Source: Desulfoscipio geothermicus
Lineage (GTDB): Bacteria; Bacillota; Desulfotomaculia; Desulfotomaculales; Desulfallaceae
Assembly (NCBI GenBank): GCA_016841645.1
Contig: JAENYS010000004.1
Location: 1 to 64,000, forward strand
Reading direction: 5' to 3'
DNA: 64,000 bases
Shown: positions 1-8,731 of the stretch, one piece after another
How positions within the stretch are numbered: the first letter of the stretch is position 1
Layout of the letters: the number at the start of each line of letters is the position of its first letter
Position numbers and translations under genes: made by a program
Notes under the pieces: generated by a model
The model's input: only the letters and a program-made list of their open reading frames with translations
The model's database searches: none
Told to the model about the DNA's origin: nothing

Positions 1-61
1 GGTAGCCGCCGTACTCTTTTATCTCTTGTATTACTTCTTTGATGGGGGTTTCAGTATCCAC
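1..61 (-). CDS. partial CDS downstream of bamC, 5' end only
   Basis: A GTG at 59-61 opens a frame without stops to the window edge, giving about 20 residues that begin VDTETPIKEV. An AGGGG ribosome binding site lies about 6 bases upstream, 37 bases after the bamC stop, so it is probably the next gene of the bam operon. An ATG two bases upstream (61-63) is in another frame and stops after ten codons. In known bam clusters, Hdr/hydrogenase-like or NuoE/F-like subunits follow bamC, but too little is visible to choose. Confidence 0.5.
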   Translation of the reverse strand, partial: MDTETPIKEVIQEIKEYGGY

Positions 62-98
62 ATAATCCCCTTCTTTCACCTATTGTTTTTGCTATTTT

Positions 99-632
99 TT
101 AGCCCTTCTCCGACATACGGGCCATAGTGTCCACCACATTATCTAAGCCATATTTGTCTACCAATGCTTTTATACCCATCTCCATCTCGTCCGACTTCAC
201 GTCGTCTTCTACTTCCTCTTCTCTTTCCTCGTAAGTAAGGGCATCTTCCAGGCACCACTTAACGCATAAGGGCTCTTCTTGTGGTGGGTCGTCTTCACAC
301 ATATCGCATTTAAGAGGCAGTTTGGAATCGGGCTCTTTGAATAAATCCCTGGACGGACATGCGGACCTGCAGAAGGAACACTCATCGTATTGCCTGCCGT
401 CCATAATATATACGTTTCTGCCCATACATTCAGCCTTAGCCAACTCACCCGCGTATACGGGAACAAAGATGTCTCTCATTGGATCACGCATCATCTGAAT
501 GCGCGACCTCGCCGGGTTTACGCTGCTGTATTTTGGCGTAGCGTGAAAAGCAGCGCATATCACCTCGCATGCCCGGCAGCCATTGCATTTATTAGCATCA
601 ATTTTAATAATTTTAACGATCTTCTTACCCAC
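99..632 (-). CDS. bamC: benzoyl-CoA reductase iron-sulfur subunit BamC
   Basis: 177-residue ferredoxin-like protein. Cysteines are grouped as C16/C19/C22/C26, C85/C88/C92 (with C69 nearby) and C109/C112/C123/C127, enough for three [4Fe-4S] clusters. In the class II benzoyl-CoA reductase, BamC relays electrons to the tungsten subunit BamB, which reduces the aromatic ring of benzoyl-CoA to a cyclohexadienoyl-CoA without ATP. The gene starts 2 bases after the bamB stop, so the two are co-transcribed. The last 40 residues are acidic and helical, probably for subunit contact. A ferredoxin partner of another AOR-family enzyme is the alternative, but the partner's similarity to BamB makes BamC likely. 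Confidence 0.85.
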   Translation of the reverse strand: MGKKIVKIIKIDANKCNGCRACEVICAAFHATPKYSSVNPARSRIQMMRDPMRDIFVPVYAGELAKAECMGRNVYIMDGRQYDECSFCRSACPSRDLFKEPDSKLPLKCDMCEDDPPQEEPLCVKWCLEDALTYEEREEEVEDDVKSDEMEMGIKALVDKYGLDNVVDTMARMSEKG

Positions 633-634
633 GT

Positions 635-2635
635 CTACACCTCCTTTTCTTTTTGTGCCGCGAGCTCATAGGAAGGTGTCTCCGAGTAGATCCCCCTCTT
701 TTCGAAGTCTTCGGCAACGTAATCCAAATTTAATTCATGTAAAAACTCTTTGGTCGGAACACCGTCGTTATTCCAACCCTTATATTTGTAATAGGTATCC
801 AAGAGCTCCTTTTCCAGCTCGGGAAATCTCTTGTTCCAATGGTCCTCTGGGGGAACCTCGTCTACTCTCCGCAAGCCTCTGATTATATTATTAGCCCTAA
901 CCAAATTTCGGACTCTTTTGGTTATTTTTACCAATTCATCCGTGTCCATTTCAATCCCGCTAGCTGCCGAAATAATCTTCGGGTAGTTGAAGAGGTGATA
1001 AGGAGGCTTCAAGGGGAAGGCCGACATACCGGCGCAAATACCGACACAGTCATCGACATAGTGCATCCTCTCCTGCCAGTCAACTATCTCAGAACACATT
1101 TCAGGAGTAGGATAATACGGGCCTGCAAATTCTCCTTTAAAACTCCACTTCTGGACAACTTCTTTAATTCTTTCACTTGGGCACTGGAACCAATCGCTAA
1201 CAAAGGCATCTTTTTCCTCCTGCGTCCTAAATGGTGCCTGGGGGAAATTACCTTCAATTTGGGTAACCGTCGCCTTCTCATTGCAGCAATACAGCAGGTA
1301 ATAAATAGGATCCATGGTGCCCAGCTTGAGCGGCAACTGCTCATGTTTCCTAATATTGTTATGGGCGAACGCTTGTGCGCCCTTGCCAATCCTTTCAGCT
1401 GCCCAGTATGTGCCATCGGCTAAGATATCCCCAATACCTTCCCGCCGCACGATTCTGTCCAGCAGCCAGTAAAACTTACCATCATTATCTTCCGGCATGC
1501 CGGCGAAATCAGCGTCACTTAATATACCGGCTTCTAAAAGCTCAAATCCAAAGGCCATTACCTGCGGACCTGAATAGCCGTCTATCCCATACTCGGTAGC
1601 CCTTTGCGCTATGCTCAGACCAAAGGCCAGGTCTGAAAAAGCGGCCATAGTATAGGTAAGTTTCGTAAAGCACTTCATCATGTAGGTTGGCTGACCTGGG
1701 GGAGTAAGGGTCGCCCCGCATTTATTCGGACAGTTAAAACAGCTAATTAACCGTCCCTGCATAGTTTCCATGGTCTTTTTCCAGTCTTCAGCAATATCCT
1801 GGTTCCAAAAACCTCTTCTGCGAGTTCTAGAATTTCCCCAGCTAAAATTCTCTGTGTGCCACTTTTCGTCATCGTGTTTCATCTCTTGCGGTGACCCAAG
1901 ACTAGCTAAAATTGGCATATAATTTGGTATTGGATGCTCATTTCGCCATTTGGTATATTCTAAAACTTCGTTAATCAGGCCAATAAGCTCAGCCGGCTTG
2001 GCTATATAGAGGTCCTTGGTGCCGCGAACTGCAATCGCTTTCACATTTTTACTGCCCATAACGGCACCTAAACCACCCCGGCTGCAACTGGCTCTGGCCT
2101 GCTCAATGGAAGCAAAAAAGACCCTGTTTTCACCCGCCAGGCCGATTGCGGCCACCTGAGCTTTGGGTTCATTTAATTCCGCCTTAATTAATTCTTGAGT
2201 TTCAACAGCCCCTTTACCCTGCAAATGAGAGGCATCGCGTATTTCTACTTTGTCATTGTTTATCCATATATAAACAAGATTAGGAGCCTTGCCGCGCATA
2301 ATCACCTTGTCATAACCGGCTAATTTCAATTCCGGGGCCCAAAATCCCCCCATCATTGAATATTGAAATAATTTGGTCTGAGGTGATATAGAAGTAACTA
2401 TGGTACGGTTAGCACTGGTAGCCGGTGTGCCACATAAAAGACCGGCGCTGAAAATTAAAACATTTTCGGGAGCAAAGGCATCAGTTTCGGGAGGGACCCT
2501 ATCCCATATTATCTTAGCGTTCGTCCCAAGCCCCCCCAAATAAAGTTCGGTGTCTCTAGGGTCAGTTTCAACTTTTTCAATATTTCCTCGCGTCAAATCA
2601 ATCTCTAAGTTATAGCCTGTCTCTGCGTACCTCAT
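635..2635 (-). CDS. bamB: class II benzoyl-CoA reductase tungsten subunit BamB
   Basis: 666-residue aldehyde:ferredoxin oxidoreductase-family protein that closely resembles Geobacter BamB as I remember it, from the start (MRYAETGYNL) to the GWNDDG-like C-terminal region. Cys299, Cys302 and Cys306 form the Cx2Cx3C of the [4Fe-4S] cluster, with Cys530 or Cys534 as fourth ligand. Cys322 sits where BamB coordinates tungsten, and Glu251 and His260 match active-site residues described for BamB. It should hold a W-bis-pterin cofactor and dearomatise benzoyl-CoA in the cytoplasm. The start is an ATG behind an AGGGGGG site. It heads an operon with bamC and is divergent from a two-component system. Other AOR enzymes are unlikely given the length and conserved residues. 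Confidence 0.93.
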   Translation of the reverse strand: MRYAETGYNLEIDLTRGNIEKVETDPRDTELYLGGLGTNAKIIWDRVPPETDAFAPENVLIFSAGLLCGTPATSANRTIVTSISPQTKLFQYSMMGGFWAPELKLAGYDKVIMRGKAPNLVYIWINNDKVEIRDASHLQGKGAVETQELIKAELNEPKAQVAAIGLAGENRVFFASIEQARASCSRGGLGAVMGSKNVKAIAVRGTKDLYIAKPAELIGLINEVLEYTKWRNEHPIPNYMPILASLGSPQEMKHDDEKWHTENFSWGNSRTRRRGFWNQDIAEDWKKTMETMQGRLISCFNCPNKCGATLTPPGQPTYMMKCFTKLTYTMAAFSDLAFGLSIAQRATEYGIDGYSGPQVMAFGFELLEAGILSDADFAGMPEDNDGKFYWLLDRIVRREGIGDILADGTYWAAERIGKGAQAFAHNNIRKHEQLPLKLGTMDPIYYLLYCCNEKATVTQIEGNFPQAPFRTQEEKDAFVSDWFQCPSERIKEVVQKWSFKGEFAGPYYPTPEMCSEIVDWQERMHYVDDCVGICAGMSAFPLKPPYHLFNYPKIISAASGIEMDTDELVKITKRVRNLVRANNIIRGLRRVDEVPPEDHWNKRFPELEKELLDTYYKYKGWNNDGVPTKEFLHELNLDYVAEDFEKRGIYSETPSYELAAQKEKEV

Positions 2636-2691
2636 TTTTACCCCCCTTTTTATATATTTTTATTATTAATAAATATTTAATATTTAAGAAA

Positions 2692-2697
2692 ATTATA
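2692..2697 (-). promoter_or_regulatory. candidate -10 of the bamBC promoter
   Basis: TATAAT on the minus strand, 57 bases before the bamB start, in a very AT-rich stretch. No good -35 is visible at 16-18 bases, as expected of an activator-dependent promoter. The direct repeats at 2741-2840 begin 43 bases upstream. Inference only. Confidence 0.35.
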
Positions 2698-2740
2698 ATG
2701 AACATAAAAATTAAATAAAATCACTTAAAAGCATGAAGCT

Positions 2741-2840
2741 AGGTAAAACTTGGATGAAAAGTGGATTAACAATCTAGGTGAAACTTGGATGATAACAGGA
2801 TTAACAGGCAAGGTTAAACTTTAATGATAAAGGGATTAAT
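2741..2840. repeat. three 30-bp direct repeats at 35-bp period, candidate activator sites
   Basis: Imperfect copies at 2741-2770, 2776-2805 and 2811-2840, each beginning AGGTRAAACTT or AGGTTAAACTT and ending GGATTAAC or GGATTAAT, with 5-base spacers. A further GGATTAAT occurs at about 2913. They fill the divergent region between bamB and the histidine kinase gene. The arrangement is typical of operator arrays; the obvious ligand is the NarL-type regulator encoded at 4762-5436, but that is inference. Confidence 0.7.
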
Positions 2841-2951
2841 CTATGTGGTTAATTTAGGTGGGTATATTTAAAAATTTACAGTATATTGTTCTTTCAATAT
2901 ATTATGACCGCAGGATTAATCTTTTTAGGCTAATCCAAGGGTTTACCACAG

Positions 2952-2980
2952 TTGACAGGTAAATTAGGCGGTTGTAAAAT
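2952..2980 (+). promoter_or_regulatory. sigma-A promoter of the histidine kinase gene
   Basis: TTGACA at 2952-2957, a 17-base spacer and TAAAAT at 2975-2980, 26 bases before the TTG start at 3007. It is a near-consensus vegetative promoter, so the sensor is probably expressed constitutively. Confidence 0.7.
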
Positions 2981-3006
2981 TACAATAATAGAAAGGGGGC
3001 TGGAAT

Positions 3007-4662
3007 TTGCAATCGCATCCTAAACTCTTAACAACTGAGTTAATCCTTGCTTGTCAAGTAAGTCCCTCTTTTATGACCACCAAAAAGTTAGAAACAACTC
3101 TGGAACAGATAATAAAAACTTCGGTCCATTCTTTTGAGTTCCAACGAGCCGCTTTGGTGCTGGTAAGAAGAGGCAACCCTCCTGTGTGGTGGCTTGCGGA
3201 AAATAAGTTGGTTTCCCTCAAGAATAAAAACCAATATTGGACTACTCTTGATAAAAATTTGAATCAATTAGAAATCAATCAAGAAAAACTGTTGGAAACA
3301 TTAAATCCGGTAGCTTATACAACACTTCCGGTGATTCTGCAAGCCGGTGATCCCGTGGGTACAATGGAGGTGGGTATTTTTAATACCGACTCTGAGACTG
3401 CGGATTACATGTTAATAAAAGCTTTGTTACTAGGCCGTCATATGGCGGATATTATTCAAGAATCAATTTTTGAAACGCATAAGGATCGTGAGTTTAGGAA
3501 ACTGGCGGCATGGCTGGAAGTAATTAGTACCGTTAGCTCAACTTTGGATACAAGACAAGTCCTTCATGTAGTTGCTCAGTTAACAGCGGATTTGTTTTTC
3601 GCCCGAACCTGCATTTACATGTTGGATAAAGACGAAAAAATTATCCGGCCAATAGCTGCGGTGGGAAGTTATGACAATAAGTTGAAAGATAAATTAAAAG
3701 CCTTAACAAACTACCCTATTTTTCCGGCTATGAACATAGCTATTACAAGTAAACGTCCTTTTATTATTACACCCCAAAATATAAACAAATATATTCCATT
3801 AGATATAATAAAAGATTTTAATTACAGCTGGATGATCATGGCACCTATTGTCAAAAAAGATAAAACTTTGGGTATTATGCAAGTAGACAGGCCTTGTGCT
3901 CTAACTGGATTTAACCACGAAGAAACAGAAATTATTTCCGCCATTGCCCGGGTCACTGCAATTACTATGGAAAACGCCAAACTTATTGATGTGCTCGGCA
4001 GAAAAGAATTATTATTACACAGGCTGGTTAATAAATTAATTACTGCCCAAGAGGACGAGAAAAAACGTTTTGCTTTAGACCTTCACGACGGTATAATTCA
4101 ATCACTTATTGGTATCTGGTATCGCTTGCAGCGAATAACCCGAAGCAGTAACAAAGACCCTGAAGAATGGTATAAAGAAATTAGTGATATAACTGCAGTG
4201 TTAGGTGAACAAATCGAGGATACCAGGCACATTATTTATGATTTGAGACCAGTTATACTTGATAATTACGGTTTAGTACCGGCTATAAAATCATACTCTA
4301 AAAAAATACAGGAACAGCATAACTTGCAAATACAACTAATGCTTGGAAAAGAAAATGTCAGGTTTCCTTCTAAAATAGAGATCACTCTTTATCGTATCTA
4401 TCAGGAAATAATTACCAATGTAATTAAGCATTCCGGGGCCACAAAAGTTCAGGTTGAATTTTACGCTGATGAAAGCGAAGTTAAACTTTCCATTATGGAT
4501 AATGGTTCAGGTTTAAGTGATTCTACACAACAACAATGCCAAACTGGAAACCATCTTGGCTTGGCCAGCATTAAGGAAAGAACTCTTCTTTTAAATGGTA
4601 CCAGTAAAATTAATTCTGAACCAGGTAAGGGAACACAAGTACAAGTAGTGATACCGGTATGA
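3007..4662 (+). CDS. cytoplasmic GAF-domain sensor histidine kinase (HisKA_3, NarX/DegS type)
   Basis: 551 residues from a TTG start behind AGGGGGC. No membrane segment or signal peptide is seen, so it senses a cytoplasmic signal. A GAF-like N-terminal half and a second GAF domain (about 175-330) precede a HisKA_3 dimerisation domain with the phospho-acceptor His360 in LDLHDG, then a HATPase domain whose N box lies near YRIYQEIITNVIKHS and whose G boxes are DNGSGL and GLASI. The response regulator gene follows after 99 bases. Divergent placement from bamBC suggests it controls aromatic degradation, possibly by sensing an aromatic acid or its CoA ester through a GAF domain; the ligand cannot be read from sequence. 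Confidence 0.88.
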   Translation: MQSHPKLLTTELILACQVSPSFMTTKKLETTLEQIIKTSVHSFEFQRAALVLVRRGNPPVWWLAENKLVSLKNKNQYWTTLDKNLNQLEINQEKLLETLNPVAYTTLPVILQAGDPVGTMEVGIFNTDSETADYMLIKALLLGRHMADIIQESIFETHKDREFRKLAAWLEVISTVSSTLDTRQVLHVVAQLTADLFFARTCIYMLDKDEKIIRPIAAVGSYDNKLKDKLKALTNYPIFPAMNIAITSKRPFIITPQNINKYIPLDIIKDFNYSWMIMAPIVKKDKTLGIMQVDRPCALTGFNHEETEIISAIARVTAITMENAKLIDVLGRKELLLHRLVNKLITAQEDEKKRFALDLHDGIIQSLIGIWYRLQRITRSSNKDPEEWYKEISDITAVLGEQIEDTRHIIYDLRPVILDNYGLVPAIKSYSKKIQEQHNLQIQLMLGKENVRFPSKIEITLYRIYQEIITNVIKHSGATKVQVEFYADESEVKLSIMDNGSGLSDSTQQQCQTGNHLGLASIKERTLLLNGTSKINSEPGKGTQVQVVIPV

Positions 4663-4761
4663 AACATGTCGAATTTTAAGAATTATTTAAATATATAGTC
4701 AAATTACATAAAAATATGTCCTACTTCTAAAAAATGCTTCGTTTCCTAAACAGGAGGTTAT

Positions 4762-5436
4762 ATGATGCAAATAAAGATTATGATTGTGGATGATCATACA
4801 TTGATTAGAGAAGGACTAATATATATATTAAGTACGTGTGAGGATATAGTTTTAGTAGATAACTGCGGCTGCGCAGAAGAAGCTTACCGACTATCACTAC
4901 TAACAAAACCGGATATTATATTAATGGATATTAAATTAGATAAATGTAAAGGTATTGAAGCTACCAGGCAAATACTAAAAGATCTACCGGAAACCAAAAT
5001 TATATTTCTTACTATTTTTGAAGATACAGAATTCATAAAACATGCTTTAGAAGCCGGAGCTGCCGGTTATGTTTTAAAACATGTTTCCCGGGATAAATTA
5101 ATTGACATCATTAAACGAGTATACCGTGGTGAAAGAATTATTGATCCCGCTGTTTTCAAACAAATTGTCGATGATTATATAAAATTAACGAATCCTTCTA
5201 ATCTTGACCAGGAAGTCGAAACAATGGACCAAACTATTGAACTTACGCCTCGTGAACAAGAAATACTTTATCAATTAATTAAAGGAATGACTAATAAGGA
5301 AATATCAGCATCAACGCACCTTGCAATAGATACTGTAAAAACACATTTAAGGAATATCTTTAGAAAACTAGGCGTAAAAAACCGCTCCCAGGCGACAACT
5401 AAAGGCATGAAATTATTAAAAGTGAGCTCAAAATAA
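4762..5436 (+). CDS. NarL/FixJ-family response regulator
   Basis: 224 residues. The N-terminal receiver domain has acidic residues Asp10 and Asp11, the phospho-acceptor Asp56 in ILMDIKL, a switch Thr in FLTIF and Lys in YVLKH. A C-terminal LuxR-type helix-turn-helix begins at about residue 155 (LTPREQEIL, then NKEISASTHLAIDTVKTH). The ATG follows AGGAGG by 5 bases; the in-frame second ATG is also possible. It is the partner of the upstream kinase and the best candidate to bind the 35-bp-period repeats in front of bamB. No hairpin terminator separates it from the convergent yqfO gene. Confidence 0.9.
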   Translation: MMQIKIMIVDDHTLIREGLIYILSTCEDIVLVDNCGCAEEAYRLSLLTKPDIILMDIKLDKCKGIEATRQILKDLPETKIIFLTIFEDTEFIKHALEAGAAGYVLKHVSRDKLIDIIKRVYRGERIIDPAVFKQIVDDYIKLTNPSNLDQEVETMDQTIELTPREQEILYQLIKGMTNKEISASTHLAIDTVKTHLRNIFRKLGVKNRSQATTKGMKLLKVSSK

Positions 5437-5470
5437 TAACCTCAAATAAAGGGCTACGCACCAAAACAAA

Positions 5471-6607
5471 TTACAATATCCCAACCCAAGGTTCTTTTTC
5501 ACGAATGGCTATTTCGATATCCACCACATACACTGCTTGTGCCAAAGCTGCGTTTAGTCTCTTGCGCAACGCAGGCAGCACCACCCGTTCGGTGGCAAAA
5601 TGACCTGCGTCAATAAAGCCCATTTTCGCCGCCAGCATATCCCGGGCGGTATGGTAGCGTACGTCTCCGGTAACCAGCACATCGGCACCTTTTTTCTGGG
5701 CCATGGTCCACAAATCCCCCCCGGACCCCCCACACACAGCTACCCGCTGCACCATAGTATGGGAAGTTCCGCCATAACGCAGGCAACTCCCATGCAACAC
5801 CTTTTGTACTATGCCGGCAAGTTTAACCAGCGTAACCGCCTGGGGCAGCCGGCCTACCCGTCCCAAACCATAAACCGCTCCCTTATTCACCAAAGGATAT
5901 AGATCATAGGCCACTTCCTCATAAGGGTGTGCCTCAAACATGGCTTGCAGCACCCGGCCGGATTCCTCTTTTTTGATAATGGTTTCTATACGAACCTCCT
6001 CCACCTGTTCCAGCCGGCCAGTAGTGCCGATAAACGGATTTGTGCCCTCCAAGGGATAAAATGTACCAATACCCCTAAGGTTATAAGTGCAATGACTGTA
6101 ATTGCCAATATAGCCTGCACCTGACCGGCCCAAGGCTTCCCGCACTGCACCGGCATGGGAAACAGGCACAAATACCACCAGCTTGAGCAATTGCTGATAA
6201 TGCAGCGGCTGAAGCACTTCGATTTGCTCCAACCCCAGTATCCGGGCCAGTACATCGTTAACCCCACCCTCAGCACAGTCAAGAGTGGTATGAGCGGCAT
6301 AAACACCGATGCCGGACTGAATTAACCGGAAGACCAGACTGCCCGCCGGGTTATCCCGACGTACCGATTTTATGCCCTTTAGCAGCATTGGATGATGGCT
6401 AATTATCAACTGGGCACCGTTTTTCACGGCCTCTTCCACCACCTCCCAGGTCACATCCAATGCCAACAGCACCTTTTGTAATTTCGCGTCTGGGTCACCT
6501 ACCTGCCAGCCGCTGTTATCCCATTCTTCGGCCAACCCCGCTGGAGCCAGCCGCTCCATTATGCCCACCAAATCCTTGGCCAGTAATACTTTCGAATGGT
6601 CTACCAC
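5471..6607 (-). CDS. yqfO: Nif3-like dinuclear metal-center protein YqfO
   Basis: 378 residues, the usual length of the Gram-positive form with a PII-like insert between the two Nif3 halves (about 130-245). Metal-binding motifs are SHHPML in the N-terminal half, TLDCAEGGVNDVLA, and GDVRYHTARD plus DAGHFATE in the C-terminal half. These proteins form hexamers with a two-metal site; the physiological reaction is not settled, and 'GTP cyclohydrolase type 2' is a homology label. The GTG start overlaps the end of trmK by 7 bases, so translation is coupled, as in the trmK-yqfO pair of Bacillus. Confidence 0.92.
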   Translation of the reverse strand: MVDHSKVLLAKDLVGIMERLAPAGLAEEWDNSGWQVGDPDAKLQKVLLALDVTWEVVEEAVKNGAQLIISHHPMLLKGIKSVRRDNPAGSLVFRLIQSGIGVYAAHTTLDCAEGGVNDVLARILGLEQIEVLQPLHYQQLLKLVVFVPVSHAGAVREALGRSGAGYIGNYSHCTYNLRGIGTFYPLEGTNPFIGTTGRLEQVEEVRIETIIKKEESGRVLQAMFEAHPYEEVAYDLYPLVNKGAVYGLGRVGRLPQAVTLVKLAGIVQKVLHGSCLRYGGTSHTMVQRVAVCGGSGGDLWTMAQKKGADVLVTGDVRYHTARDMLAAKMGFIDAGHFATERVVLPALRKRLNAALAQAVYVVDIEIAIREKEPWVGIL

Positions 6608-7290
6608 TTGGCCAACACCTCCTCAATTTCAATGGCCTCTTGTCTTAATAATTGGGCCCGGTTATTCGCCGCCGGACTTTTAGCACGGGTTATTTCCGTC
6701 AATATTGATTTAATCTCCATTATCCTTCTGTTCAGGAACTCCCTCAGCACAATATTCTTTTTTTCCAGCAAGCGCGGCCCCACCTTCAACGCAAAGCTGT
6801 CCTCAATTATTTCCAGGCCTGGTTCGGCCATTATAATTACATAATAGTGCCCGTCTTCAGCGACCATATCTTCATCCACCAACCGCCAGCCATGGCCCGC
6901 CAGCCACCGGCGCACCATAGGAATGTCCCGCATAGGCTGAATGACCAGACGCCGCACAAGCTGCAAAACAGCCTGACCTTGGTCAAAAATAGCACAAACA
7001 GTTTTGCCACCCATACCCGCCACCACTAACACACTAACCTCGCCGGGCTTTAATATGTTAAGGCCGTCCCCCATACGCAAATCAATACACTTTTCCAACC
7101 CGCTGGCCTGCACGGTAAGCCGTGCCGCATCAAAAGGCCCACGGTTTATGTCACCGGCCACTATCCGAGAAGATATACCTTTCTGAACCAGGTAAACAGG
7201 TAAATAAGCATGATCCGTACCAATATCCGCCACGGTCGCACCAGCCGGCACATGCCGGGCTACCGCTGCCAATCGTTTTGATAATTCCAT
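6601..7290 (-). CDS. trmK: tRNA (adenine22-N1)-methyltransferase TrmK
   Basis: 229 residues from the ATG at 7290; a TTG 24 bases upstream is in frame but has no ribosome binding site. The SAM site is VADIGTDHAYLP near residue 20, followed by the acidic and catalytic motifs LRMGDGL and VVAGMGGK. The C-terminal 70 residues form a coiled coil (the LLEKKNIVLREF region), as in B. subtilis TrmK (YqfN). It methylates N1 of A22 in tRNA. The adjacent yqfO and normal relation to sigA/dnaG support the call, although here sigA lies about 12.5 kb away. Confidence 0.92.
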   Translation of the reverse strand: MELSKRLAAVARHVPAGATVADIGTDHAYLPVYLVQKGISSRIVAGDINRGPFDAARLTVQASGLEKCIDLRMGDGLNILKPGEVSVLVVAGMGGKTVCAIFDQGQAVLQLVRRLVIQPMRDIPMVRRWLAGHGWRLVDEDMVAEDGHYYVIIMAEPGLEIIEDSFALKVGPRLLEKKNIVLREFLNRRIMEIKSILTEITRAKSPAANNRAQLLRQEAIEIEEVLAKW

Positions 7291-7395
7291 TATTGCTATT
7301 GGTCCCCCTGTCAAGCAATATCACAATAAAACCAAATTATAGCTTTTTAAAACAATTATTTCCCTACTTATTATAGCCCATTATATAGCTATAGT

Positions 7396-7632
7396 TTAGT
7401 TACAAAACTTAACCGGGCCAAATCTTAGCCTGAACTCCTTTAACTTATTGGCGAACCACGCGGTATGCAAGTCTTCATCAAGCAGATTGTCCCACAAAAT
7501 ATTAAACAGATGCCGGTCATTAAAACAAGGCTGTCATGACCAGGCCTGCACCACTTTTGGTTTAGACTTTGTACTTGATTGACAACAATAAACAGCTACA
7601 AAACAGACCAATCTGATTTTTATCAATATATT
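7396..7632 (-). pseudogene. unidentified coding remnant with in-frame TGA
   Basis: The 342 bases between trmK and the L,D-transpeptidase gene have no intact gene. One minus-strand frame continues from just after the transpeptidase stop to a TAA at 7396-7398, interrupted only by TGA at 7534-7536. The 45 residues after it (starting QPCFNDRHLF, with DNLLDEDLHTAWF) look like real protein in composition. I do not recognise the family. No ribosome binding site is seen, so a decayed gene end is likeliest. The TGA is followed two codons later by Cys (UxxC), but selenocysteine is not otherwise supported. Confidence 0.35.
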
Positions 7633-8508
7633 TTACTGGTGTCTAATCTCTACGGGTGTATTTATCTCAACTAACTTAAAGAGCTCCGCAACCTGCCTGT
7701 TGTCCATCCTGATACACCCGCCCGAGGCATATTTACCAATAGACTCCGGCTCATTGGTACCATGAATGCCATATTTGCTACCTACCGGTGCCCTAGCGTC
7801 TTTTTCTGCCCGGTTATCTTGTTCAAAAGGCACGGCCAGGCCCATCCAGCGCTCACCTAGCTGCGGCTTTAACTCCCGACCGTTGCCCTCAATTTTATTA
7901 GCTATTTTGAAAACACCCTCGGGGGTAAATAGAGGATCTTTTCCGGTGGCCACAGGGTAACTTTTGTACAACTCGCCTTCTTTGTATAAATACAATGTAT
8001 TGTTTCCTTTATTAATAATAATTTTATCCCGGCCGGTGCGGGGATTGGGGTATACAGACAACACTTTAAACGCAGGCTTAATTCCAATGATGGTTATTTC
8101 ATCGCCATTAACCAGCTTAATACCTTCTGCAATAGCGTCCCCCACCAGAGGTGGCGCACTAGCCGGCTTACCATTAATAGCGTGCACCACACCACCGTGC
8201 TTAACTCTTATTCTTTGCCCTGTTTGTTTGTTCACAATATCCGCCACCTGACCAAAGCGGCAAACCACTATCCGTTCGTTTTCAAATACAGTATAGCCTT
8301 GTTTTGCATCTTGAGGGAAGGGGATGGGCTTTTGTTTATCTTCAACTTGGTTAATGGGCTGTTGTGCAATAGGATGCTTATTATTTAGGATTGGTTTTTG
8401 TTGAACCTCTTGTTTAAAGTCTAAGTGACCGAGGAATAACCAAGTCGCCAATACTATTAACACTAATACCAAGCGCCTTGTACCTCTTAAATAAAACAGC
8501 TTGCGCAT
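7633..8508 (-). CDS. L,D-transpeptidase (YkuD family), membrane-anchored
   Basis: 291 residues with a strong GGGGAGGAG site. Residues 11-27 form a membrane anchor (LVLVLIVLATWLFLG). A variable extracellular domain with a SAF- or PDZ-like segment (KLVNGDEITIIGI) precedes the YkuD domain from about 165 to the end. The catalytic motif is HGTNEPESIG followed by SGGCIRM, with Cys as nucleophile. Such enzymes make 3-3 cross-links in peptidoglycan or attach proteins to it; in spore formers some act on the spore cortex. Its place at the head of a spore-gene block suggests a sporulation role, which is inference. Confidence 0.88.
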   Translation of the reverse strand: MRKLFYLRGTRRLVLVLIVLATWLFLGHLDFKQEVQQKPILNNKHPIAQQPINQVEDKQKPIPFPQDAKQGYTVFENERIVVCRFGQVADIVNKQTGQRIRVKHGGVVHAINGKPASAPPLVGDAIAEGIKLVNGDEITIIGIKPAFKVLSVYPNPRTGRDKIIINKGNNTLYLYKEGELYKSYPVATGKDPLFTPEGVFKIANKIEGNGRELKPQLGERWMGLAVPFEQDNRAEKDARAPVGSKYGIHGTNEPESIGKYASGGCIRMDNRQVAELFKLVEINTPVEIRHQ

Positions 8509-8731
8509 TTGCTCCTCCCCGGTTTTGCATACATTTTATTGGCTATCCATCACAACTTCAGATTTAACAAAGCCTACTAATTCAAGCAAATGCCTGGTTC
8601 ATTTTATAGTATGGCAAATGGGCTTGAAAATAAGTTTTGGAAATGATACCAGAACAAATAATTTGTGGTTTGGCTGGGTATAGCTTTACATATAGTGTTT
8701 GAAAAATATAACCTTAACGGAGGGAAAATCA

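Noticed and set aside
839-1423. 194-residue plus-strand frame inside bamB
   Set aside because: Antisense shadow of a strongly conserved gene, no ribosome binding site and no family resemblance.
2741-2840. CRISPR-like short array
   Set aside because: Repeats are 30 bp but spacers are only 5 bases, far too short; an operator array fits better.
7381-7632. A selenoprotein gene after the L,D-transpeptidase
   Set aside because: No start codon with a ribosome binding site and no SECIS-like hairpin; kept only as a possible remnant.
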